44,541 bases of DNA, taken from positions 1 to 44,541 of IMG/VR virus record IMGVR_UViG_3300017719_000024; one strand, written 5' to 3'. The position numbers and the translations under genes are program-made. Origin of the DNA: a virus. Below, piece after piece: positions 38,694 through 44,541 of the stretch. The first letter of the stretch is position 1. The number at the start of each line of letters is the position of its first letter. The notes beneath the pieces were generated by a model, which ran no database searches, had not been told where the DNA came from, and was given only the letters and a program-made list of their open reading frames with translations.

Positions 38694-39131
38694 ATGTCTT
38701 ATAAGGGAAAATATAAACCAGAACATCCCAAAAAATACAAAGGAGACCCAACTAACATCATTTACAGGTCTCTTTGGGAACGAAAGTTTATGAGATATTG
38801 TGATTTAAATGAAAGTGTTTATCAATGGCAATCTGAAGAAATTATTATCCCATACAAGTCCCCTATGGATAATCGTATCCATAGGTATTTTCCAGACTTC
38901 TTCATAAAATATACTGATAGGAATGGAAAGAGAAGATCTGTTGTGATTGAGGTTAAACCAAAAAGACAACTAAAGATGCCTGAAAAAAATCCAAAAAGAA
39001 GAACAAAATCCTGGGCACATGATGTTCATAATTGGATAATTAATCAAGCAAAGTGGAAAGCTGCAGAAGAATATTGTGCAGATCGTCAGTATGAATTTAG
39101 AATCATGACTGAAGATGATTTAGGGGTATGA
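38694..39131 (+). CDS. 4: Head completion protein gp4
   Basis: From ATG 38694 the protein MSYKGKYKPEHPKKYKGD... aligns by eye with T4 gp4 (head completion, also called gp50): IIYRSLWERKFMRYCD, HRYFPDFFIKY, VVIEVKPKRQ and NQAKWKAAEEYCADR. These contain the Glu, Asp and Glu-x-Lys of a TnsA-like PD-(D/E)xK nuclease, which may trim or protect DNA ends when heads are completed. Length 145 matches T4. Upstream ATGs at 38673 and 38688 are possible, but the T4 homologue and the late promoter favour 38694. It overlaps the next gene by 4 nt. Confidence 0.9.
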   Translation: MSYKGKYKPEHPKKYKGDPTNIIYRSLWERKFMRYCDLNESVYQWQSEEIIIPYKSPMDNRIHRYFPDFFIKYTDRNGKRRSVVIEVKPKRQLKMPEKNPKRRTKSWAHDVHNWIINQAKWKAAEEYCADRQYEFRIMTEDDLGV

Positions 39132-39622
39132 TTGCACAAAGTATCACAGAACAAGCAGGAAAGAAAAGACGCAGTGGAGACTGGTACGTTAATGCATTAG
39201 AGCAGGCGTTATCATCAATACAAGATCCCGATATCAGTGAAAGTGATACTGGTGGAGTTGCTGTTGGAGATCTTATATTTTTTCAATATGGTGCAAAATA
39301 TCCAGAAAAATATGAGTTTTGGGATTTGCAACCACTCTCATATGTTATCGAATTCTATCCCGATGGATTTTTGGGAGCAAATCTACACTACATAAATCCA
39401 GATTATAGAGACGCAGTTGCAAGAAGCTTGATAAATAGTAAAGGCGGTGTAACTGTACCCAAAAACTCCATACATAGATATTTGTTTTCTGGTATAGGCA
39501 GTTTATACAAAATTCCAAAGAGTGAAGATTGGGGTGATATAGCGCTTCTACCAACAGAAAAGTTTATTGACAATCGTGGTATGAAGTATCCCAAGCATAG
39601 AGCATACTCTTGGAGTAAGTAA
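39128..39622 (+). CDS. Conserved hypothetical protein in gp4-gp48 unit (164 aa)
   Basis: The sequence MIAQSITEQAGKKRRSGDWY... contains GDLIFFQYGAKYPEKYEFWD, FYPDGFLGANLHYINPDYRD and IHRYLFSGIGSLYKIP. It is beta-rich with a cluster of Tyr/Phe. It is found between gp4 and gp48, coupled to both by short overlaps, and I recall it as a conserved protein of T4-like cyanophages. A virion assembly role is likely from position; no specific function can be given. Confidence 0.8.
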   Translation: MIAQSITEQAGKKRRSGDWYVNALEQALSSIQDPDISESDTGGVAVGDLIFFQYGAKYPEKYEFWDLQPLSYVIEFYPDGFLGANLHYINPDYRDAVARSLINSKGGVTVPKNSIHRYLFSGIGSLYKIPKSEDWGDIALLPTEKFIDNRGMKYPKHRAYSWSK

Positions 39623-41196
39623 TGGCAGAACAGAAACTAAAAGTAGATCCCCCAATTACCCAAGTTGTAGATGGAGTAACAGTAGGATACGAAGTTGTTG
39701 TAACAACAAGTTCTAGTGGTGCTTTCGGGAATAAAAAAGTAATTTCTGATGTAAGGGCATATCCAGTTGATGACAATAATCAAAGATTAAAAGGCGCTAA
39801 ACAATTATATAGAAATGGTATTTGGTCAAAAAATCAAATTACTACACTTTCGACAGAACAACAATCCGATTTCCATAAACGTATACAAAGACAAACCCTA
39901 AAGTTTGCAAGTAATACGAACACTACTAGTCCCCAGTGGGCTAGAATTGAGGGGTCAAATACAAATACTCCGCCTACAGCAACTGCAACAGAAACAGGTA
40001 AAGCTTCTGGACAAAATACAACTGTGAATGGCGCAAAGAATATCGTAAGCAATGTGATTGGAGGCATTGAGGGTATTAGCCAGCTCGCTAGCGAGATTCA
40101 AAAGGGCGGACTGTATTCTCAAATAGATAAATTTAGTATGAGTAGTGGATCATTTGACACTAACTCTGATACGCTTATATTGAAGGATTATTCTGGATAT
40201 TTGAGATATCCACTGGGTGCAAATAGGAATCAAGATACATTAAAAATGACTTGTTTTCGATATAGATCTCCGTATCGTGATGCTATTGAAAGTGGTAGTA
40301 TCGGAAATATCAAGAGGAACAGTCCATTCAGAGAAAGATTGGGAACTATTGAATTACCTATGCCAAATTCTATAGTGGATACTACTTCTGCTGGATGGGA
40401 AGTTGATTATATGAATGATATAACAATGTCGGCTGCTAACAAGATTCAAGAAAGCGCCATTCAGTATGGTGCTGCAGCAGGGCTTCAGGGACTTGGTGTA
40501 CCTGGCGCTGGTACAATATCTAAACTTGCACTCATCGGAAGCATGTATTCGGGAGCAGCGAAGGATTCTGGATTAGGAGGATTATTGGGAGCAAATGTTG
40601 TTAGTATGTTAGGGTCAAATTTGGGATTTGATATTCCTGCAGACCAAATCCTCTCTAGGGGTGGTGGAATTGTAAGTAATAGTAATGCAGAATTATTGTT
40701 TAGGGGAGTAAGACTAAGGAGATTTTCATTTAATTATAGTTTAGTTGCTCGAAGTGACCAAGAAACTAGAAGTATTACACATTTAATTCGAGCATTCAAA
40801 CAATGGAGTGCTCCAAGAAAGTTAACTGGGGATGTTGCAGAAGGTTCACAGGTGCAAGCTGGTGGATCCTCACTATTCTTGGGTACTCCAAATATATTTC
40901 AATTGTCATATATGACAACGGAAAATGGACAACGTTTAGTAAACAAACACGTACATAAGTTTAAAGCTTGTGCATTAACGAAGTTCTCCGTTAACTATTC
41001 GCCAAATCAGCAATGGTTATCTTATGAAGGCGGTGCTCCTGTAATTTTTAATTTACTCTTTGAATTTGCAGAACTTGAACCTATATACAATACAGACTAT
41101 ACAAATAATATTCCAGGAGGCCGTCAAGCGGATCCGTTAGGTGGCACTGGTTCTGGAGATTTGATGCCCATCCAAATTTACGACGTAGGTTACTAA
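39622..41196 (+). CDS. 48: Baseplate tail-tube cap protein gp48
   Basis: The C-terminal half has the gp48 pattern: LRYPLGANRNQDTLKMTCFR, ERLGTIELPMPNSIVDTTSA, then SNAELLFRGVRLRRFSFNYS, VARSDQETRSITHLIRAFKQ and WLSYEGGAPVIFNLLFEFAE. The 524-residue length exceeds T4 gp48 (364), with an extra Thr/Asn-rich N-terminal region (residues about 1-170) as in other cyanophages. gp48 caps the baseplate and, with gp54, starts the tube. Stop and start overlap with both neighbours. Confidence 0.8.
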   Translation: MAEQKLKVDPPITQVVDGVTVGYEVVVTTSSSGAFGNKKVISDVRAYPVDDNNQRLKGAKQLYRNGIWSKNQITTLSTEQQSDFHKRIQRQTLKFASNTNTTSPQWARIEGSNTNTPPTATATETGKASGQNTTVNGAKNIVSNVIGGIEGISQLASEIQKGGLYSQIDKFSMSSGSFDTNSDTLILKDYSGYLRYPLGANRNQDTLKMTCFRYRSPYRDAIESGSIGNIKRNSPFRERLGTIELPMPNSIVDTTSAGWEVDYMNDITMSAANKIQESAIQYGAAAGLQGLGVPGAGTISKLALIGSMYSGAAKDSGLGGLLGANVVSMLGSNLGFDIPADQILSRGGGIVSNSNAELLFRGVRLRRFSFNYSLVARSDQETRSITHLIRAFKQWSAPRKLTGDVAEGSQVQAGGSSLFLGTPNIFQLSYMTTENGQRLVNKHVHKFKACALTKFSVNYSPNQQWLSYEGGAPVIFNLLFEFAELEPIYNTDYTNNIPGGRQADPLGGTGSGDLMPIQIYDVGY

Positions 41197-41954
41197 TGGC
41201 AGGTTATTTTTCATATCTACCAAATATTAGATACTTATCAAGATCTTTAGATAGAAATTCTATAGATGAAACTAGTGATGTAAAAAATCTTTTCAGAAGA
41301 GCTCGTATACGAGAAGACCAATCAAATGTAGTATATGCATTTAATGAATACTATATTCCTGGAAATATACGACCAGATCAACTGGCCGAACAGGTTTATA
41401 ACAATTCCAATTACGATTGGATTATCTTAATGGCAAATAATATTATCGATATTCGTAATGAATGGCCTATGGATGATGTGACTTTCCAAAAATATTTACT
41501 TGCAAAGTATAAAAAACAATCGGAAATTGCATCTGTTCATCATTATGAAACTACTGAGCAATTAGATGACTTCTCAAGAGTTGTTGTTCCTGCTGGATTA
41601 ATAGTAGATTCTAATTTTGATATGTCATATTTGGAAAGAAACTTAGATAGACAAATAGAAATTAGTTATAGTAATATAAATTCGGGAGTTCCTGAAGCAA
41701 CTACAGTAGATGATAATGGATCTGCGAGAGATAGTAACGGAAACATCATTGAAAATTTGAGAGTAAAAGCCATTACCAATTATGAGTATGAGACTAATGT
41801 CAATGATCTTAAAAGAAATATTATACTTCCCAAGAAAGAATACATAGCAACTTTCATCTCAGACCTTGATAAGATAATGACTTACGATACAAGATCTTCA
41901 GAAACTATTGATTCTAGAACAAAATCCGTATCTAATTCTAGACTTACTGGATAA
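41196..41954 (+). CDS. 53: Baseplate wedge protein gp53
   Basis: The N-terminal half carries the gp53 signature: YAFNEYYIPGNIRPDQLAEQ, VYNNSNYDWIILMANNIIDI, NEWPMDDVTFQKYLLAKYKK, matching the T4 protein that joins wedges to the hub. T4 gp53 has 196 residues; this one has 252. The C-terminal part (LKRNIILPKKEYIATFISDL) fits the end of the family. It is the last gene of the plus-strand unit and converges with the metalloprotease-like gene, overlapping it by 11 nt. Confidence 0.85.
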   Translation: MAGYFSYLPNIRYLSRSLDRNSIDETSDVKNLFRRARIREDQSNVVYAFNEYYIPGNIRPDQLAEQVYNNSNYDWIILMANNIIDIRNEWPMDDVTFQKYLLAKYKKQSEIASVHHYETTEQLDDFSRVVVPAGLIVDSNFDMSYLERNLDRQIEISYSNINSGVPEATTVDDNGSARDSNGNIIENLRVKAITNYEYETNVNDLKRNIILPKKEYIATFISDLDKIMTYDTRSSETIDSRTKSVSNSRLTG

Positions 41955-42627
41955 AATTATTTTCCTCTAACCATTGAAGAGTCATTGGAGTGGGGTCATA
42001 GTCGGACCACATAGTACCTGCAGCACAAGATTGAAGTGCTTTAAGAGTCATGCCTTCAGTTTTACCTGCCCAGGTTGCTTCCTTCTCCCAAGGAATAGCA
42101 GCGGGTTGTAATACATATGCTCTACGTGCCATCTCTTGCCACATCTCAGGAACAGAATCCTCAGGCATAATGATTGCAATCATACTGTTATCAATGGTGC
42201 CGGCCATGCAGTCTTGTGCAGCGTGCCATCCTTCATGACGCATTACACTCATCAATACATGAGGACGATGCATAAATGTTTTATTCAGAAAGAAATTATT
42301 ACTGACAGTATGATAGACACCACGATGTCCTACTGGAAAATACTTCTCATCCGCTAGAAACACATTGACTCCGACCTGATTGAGAGAAACGAGCATGTTG
42401 TTGAACTCGTTTGCAACAGGATAAAAATCGTCAGTATTAGGATACTCACTAGAAACATCCAAAAGACTGAAGACCTCTTTAACTTCATCCTTACACTCTC
42501 TGAGTAACATACATCCCATCGAATGATTGGTATAGTAATCATTCTCGGTAATAGGATCGGCCTTGGTGGGAAGTGTTGTTACTTGTGCAGCTCCAAGTAG
42601 AATCCCTGCAATAATATAATTCCACAT
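41944..42627 (-). CDS. Exported HExxH metalloprotease-like protein (227 aa)
   Basis: The start at 42627 (MWNYIIAGILLGAAQVTTLP) is chosen because it begins a signal-peptide-like segment with a cleavable-looking site near Ala23. The mature part has RHEGWHAAQDCMAG at about residues 130-143: H131-E132-x2-H135 is a zinc-protease motif. Several Cys residues (HSMGCMLLRECKD, LQSCAAG) would suit an exported, disulphide-bonded protein. I recall a conserved cyanophage protein of this kind without assigned function. A near-consensus sigma70 promoter (42653-42681) suggests early expression. A third zinc ligand (E or H) is not obvious. Confidence 0.6.
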   Translation of the reverse strand: MWNYIIAGILLGAAQVTTLPTKADPITENDYYTNHSMGCMLLRECKDEVKEVFSLLDVSSEYPNTDDFYPVANEFNNMLVSLNQVGVNVFLADEKYFPVGHRGVYHTVSNNFFLNKTFMHRPHVLMSVMRHEGWHAAQDCMAGTIDNSMIAIIMPEDSVPEMWQEMARRAYVLQPAAIPWEKEATWAGKTEGMTLKALQSCAAGTMWSDYDPTPMTLQWLEENNFIQ

Positions 42628-42649
42628 AAAAAAGGGATCATAAGACCCC
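42628..42649 (-). terminator. Terminator directly before the metalloprotease start
   Basis: GGGGTC-TTAT-GATCCC followed by TTTTTT on the minus strand, ending next to the ATG at 42627. Transcripts from the promoter at 42653-42681 would start inside the first arm, so it would mainly stop readthrough from upstream. Confidence 0.6.
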
Positions 42650-42652
42650 CTC

Positions 42653-42681
42653 AGTATATCACTTTTAAATTTTACTGTCAA
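42653..42681 (-). promoter_or_regulatory. Near-consensus sigma70 promoter
   Basis: TTGACA (42676-42681), 17 nt, TATACT (42653-42658) on the minus strand, about 20 nt before the start of the exported metalloprotease-like gene. Confidence 0.75.
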
Positions 42682-42704
42682 TAAGGTTTACGATACCGTA
42701 ATAG

Positions 42705-42712
42705 TATAAATA
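42705..42712 (+). promoter_or_regulatory. Late promoter, TATAAATA, rightward
   Basis: A perfect T4 late core 22 nt before the ATG at 42734 on the plus strand, divergent from the sigma70 promoter at 42653-42681. Confidence 0.75.
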
Positions 42713-42733
42713 ATTGAAAATTGTCTTTGAACT

Positions 42734-43306
42734 ATGGACACTAAGGAATATATTCTCTTTTCAGAGGCATATGCTGGCATATACACTGAAAATCAAATTG
42801 AACCTGAAGGTGAGGTAATTTCTGAAATGCCAGAAATGAAGCATGTCAGAACTGCATCTGATGGACAAAAGAGATACTCAACAAAAGATGATGGTCGTCA
42901 TCAACGTGGTGTAAGTCCAGATGGAAAACCTGGTGGTGTTAACGTTGCAAAAACAACTGGACCTGCTGGTGCAGCAATTTATAATACTGTTAGAAAAGTA
43001 AAAAATAAAATCTTCGGTGAGGATGTTGATCTATTTGAACTTATCAAGGATTTCCTGACGAGTGAAGGGTATGCTAACGATGAGAAATCAGCACTCGCTA
43101 TCATGTCTAACATGAGTGAAGAGTGGAGAAACGATATCATCGAAAGCATTGAGAATGATCTATCCGTCGTAGAACAAAAAGCAACTGCTACTGATGGTCA
43201 CGGTAATACATACCGCGATTACAACAATGATGGACTGTCTGACAGACAAAAAAGAATGAAAGAATTTGGTGCCAAGCGTGCTGCTATGTTAGTTAAAGGA
43301 GTCTAA
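42734..43306 (+). CDS. Late-expressed conserved hypothetical protein (190 aa)
   Basis: The protein starts MDTKEYILFSEAYAGIYTEN, has a polar disordered middle (RYSTKDDGRHQRGVSPDGKP), then a helical module DLFELIKDFLTSEGYANDEK...ALAIMSNMSEEWRNDIIES. I recall that module from several virion-associated proteins of marine T4-like phages. The end is basic (DRQKRMKEFGAKRAAML). A perfect late promoter suggests a structural or assembly role. It converges with the 62-residue gene, overlapping by 4 nt. Confidence 0.75.
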   Translation: MDTKEYILFSEAYAGIYTENQIEPEGEVISEMPEMKHVRTASDGQKRYSTKDDGRHQRGVSPDGKPGGVNVAKTTGPAGAAIYNTVRKVKNKIFGEDVDLFELIKDFLTSEGYANDEKSALAIMSNMSEEWRNDIIESIENDLSVVEQKATATDGHGNTYRDYNNDGLSDRQKRMKEFGAKRAAMLVKGV

Positions 43307-43491
43307 GAAGACTTATTCTTCCATTCACGCATTCCTTTGACCTCTACTCCACGATTGATCATTGACATCATGGATTCTTGTGCGGAAATCATATCGAAGT
43401 AAGTAGCAACTCTGTTGTTACCCCATAGAACATAATCAACGCACCAAAATCCATGAATCAATGGATCAAGTACCCTAAGGGTGCGGTTCAT
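43303..43491 (-). CDS. Small hypothetical protein (62 aa)
   Basis: The ATG at 43491 (MNRTLRVLDPLIHGFWCVDY) overlaps the end of the upstream gene by 17 nt; the longer in-frame extension (to 43590) overlaps it much more and looks unlike coding sequence. The protein has an aromatic N-terminal half and a basic tail (VEVKGMREWKNKSS). It lies downstream of gp32 where T4 has gp59 and gp33, but I see no similarity to either. Confidence 0.6.
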   Translation of the reverse strand: MNRTLRVLDPLIHGFWCVDYVLWGNNRVATYFDMISAQESMMSMINRGVEVKGMREWKNKSS

Positions 43492-43705
43492 GAGTCCTGA
43501 AATAGTTCTCAATTGCTTCAATGCGTTCTTCATTGTGTGCAATGATATCAAGTTGCTCTTGAATTGCAGCAAGTACATCAGGATGTTCACCGATACCCAC
43601 AGGATTGTGGAGGTAAACTTCTACGTTTGCTTTTGCCTTTTTGATACTACCCTCAGCGTCGGCGCGAAGGGCATCAAGAATATTGTTTCTAAGATCGCAA
43701 GACAT
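43475..43705 (-). CDS. Small conserved protein downstream of gp32 (76 aa)
   Basis: The sequence MSCDLRNNILDALRADAEGS...IKKAKANVEVYLHNP and EQLDIIAHNEERIEAIENYF is helical, in two predicted amphipathic helices. It is found immediately after gp32 in cyanomyoviruses as far as I recall. It is separated from gp32 by 3 nt, so the two are one transcript and it may act in replication. No specific function is known. Confidence 0.8.
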   Translation of the reverse strand: MSCDLRNNILDALRADAEGSIKKAKANVEVYLHNPVGIGEHPDVLAAIQEQLDIIAHNEERIEAIENYFRTHEPHP

Positions 43706-43708
43706 TTA

Positions 43709-44541
43709 TCAATCCTCAGCAAGTTTTTGGAAGTATGAAAGTGCATCATCTGCATCTTCATCTGTTTCTTCAGTTGAAGCAACTGCTGCACGACCTTCAC
43801 TAAGATCTTCAAGAGTTTCTTCTTCTACTACTTCGGGATCAGGAGCACGAAGTTGTTGTTTGCGTCCAAGAACGGCATCTAGACGTTTCTTCAGAGCATC
43901 ATAAGTTTTGAACTTATCATCAGAAGTAAATTCACTGAGATCAACAACTTGATTGTAGATAACTTCTAGTTCAGTATCATCCTCAAGGAGAGGTTCTACA
44001 CGACCAAACTCAGAAGAATCATAGTTCCAATAACCAGCAACCTGTTTGATCTTCAACTTAAAGTTAGCACCCTTCCAGAAATCAAATGGATTGATGGGCT
44101 CTTCATCTTCAAACTCGGGTTGCATTGATGCGGTGATCTTATCAAAGATCTTCTTACCGAATTTATAGAGGAAGACTTTACCTTCGTTGTCGGGATTTGA
44201 TGCATCCTTTACTACATACACGTTAGCATAGTAGGACAGTTTACGCTTCTGTTTACGTGCAATTTCTTTGTCTGATTCATTGCCACTATTCCAGAGACTA
44301 CGATTCAGTTCTCCAACAGGATCATCTTTACCAACGGTAGTCAAGGAGTTTTCAATATACCAACCACCAGGACCTTGGAAGGCATGAGACCAGACCTGAT
44401 TCCAGGGAAGTTCGCAATTAGTGTGTGCAGGCAAGAATCGGATCACGGCATAACCGTTACCAGCTTTATCTACAGATGGTTTCCAAAGACGATCATCACC
44501 GCCACTACCCTTTTCGTTGAGTTTCTCCACCTTTTTCATCA
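43709..44541 (-). CDS. 32: Single-stranded DNA-binding protein gp32, 5' end beyond window
   Basis: The protein aligns with T4 gp32: VDKAGNGYAVIRFLPAHTN, GGWYIENSLTTVGKDDP, YYANVYVVKDASNPDNEGKV, FLYKFGKKIFDKI, WKGANFKLKIKQVAGYWNYD, and an acidic C-terminal tail (EETDEDADDALSYFQKLAED) used for protein contacts. The basic cooperativity segment at the extreme N-terminus is missing, because the gene continues past 44541. The T4 zinc ligands Cys77, Cys87 and Cys90 have no counterparts; the only Cys seen is in TNCELP. gp32 protects single strands in replication and recombination. Confidence 0.9.
   Translation of the reverse strand, partial: MKKVEKLNEKGSGGDDRLWKPSVDKAGNGYAVIRFLPAHTNCELPWNQVWSHAFQGPGGWYIENSLTTVGKDDPVGELNRSLWNSGNESDKEIARKQKRKLSYYANVYVVKDASNPDNEGKVFLYKFGKKIFDKITASMQPEFEDEEPINPFDFWKGANFKLKIKQVAGYWNYDSSEFGRVEPLLEDDTELEVIYNQVVDLSEFTSDDKFKTYDALKKRLDAVLGRKQQLRAPDPEVVEEETLEDLSEGRAAVASTEETDEDADDALSYFQKLAED

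Noticed and set aside
43492-43590. N-terminal extension of the 62-residue gene
   Set aside because: It overlaps the conserved 76-residue gene by over 100 nt and is a hydrophobic, shadow-like sequence.

Overview
The window is part of the genome of a T4-like myovirus, most probably one that infects marine picocyanobacteria (Synechococcus or Prochlorococcus). The virion and replication proteins are of T4 type: gp4, gp5, gp26, gp27, gp32, gp48, gp53 and gp54-like. Many small accessory genes are of kinds I know from cyanomyoviruses. A permuted tmRNA carries a tag of marine-cyanobacterial type. No photosynthesis gene lies in this stretch. Assignments rest on reading the sequence; no database search was run.

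Layout. From 1 to about 8.5 kb is a densely packed minus-strand block of small accessory genes, often with ATGA overlaps. It includes a nucleotidyltransferase/ligase-like protein (3865-4755), a 2OG-Fe(II) oxygenase (5056-5613) and an SF2 helicase (6805-8010). Several of its transcription units begin at a repeated promoter-like module, GTCCACT-N26/27-TATTAT. From 8.5 to 11.2 kb lie another oxygenase, a DUF262-HNH nuclease-like protein and a small coiled-coil protein. At 11.2-12.9 kb a plus-strand gene encodes a glycine-rich, adhesin-like fibre protein, started by a perfect T4-type late promoter (TATAAATA). From 12.9 to 25.9 kb are an unknown 347-residue protein, five further oxygenases, a 2423-residue tail fibre with a C-terminal S74 chaperone, and an RNA cluster of tRNA-Thr, tmRNA, tRNA-Asn and tRNA-Met(CAU).

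From 26 to 38.7 kb runs the minus-strand tail/baseplate operon: tube initiator gp54-like, gp26, gp51-like, a lysozyme-domain protein, an M23-peptidase-domain protein, gp27 hub, a small acidic protein, gp5-like OB/spike base, a separate beta-helical needle, and two structural proteins. From 38.7 to 42 kb a divergent plus-strand unit carries gp4, an unknown, gp48 and gp53. The right end has an exported metalloprotease-like protein, a plus-strand late gene of unknown function, two small genes, and the single-stranded DNA-binding protein gp32, which is cut by the window edge.

How the genes work together. The baseplate genes build a T4-type injection machine in which the parts of T4 gp5 (OB base, lysozyme, needle) are spread over separate genes and an endopeptidase is added. 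The fibres and the glycine-rich protein should determine adsorption. Seven oxygenases lie among or near these structural genes, which suggests but does not prove hydroxylation of virion proteins. The tRNA/tmRNA operon has its own host-type sigma70 promoter and could support translation and ribosome rescue during infection. Late genes carry (A/T)ATAAATA or CTAAATA boxes 20-30 nt before their starts.

The most notable item is the phage-borne, circularly permuted, probably two-piece tmRNA at about 23968-24228. It has the G3-U70 alanine identity pair, a perfect T arm, inter-piece pairing, and a tag (ANNIVAFSRTRELATA) whose C-terminus differs from the usual Ala-Ala ending.
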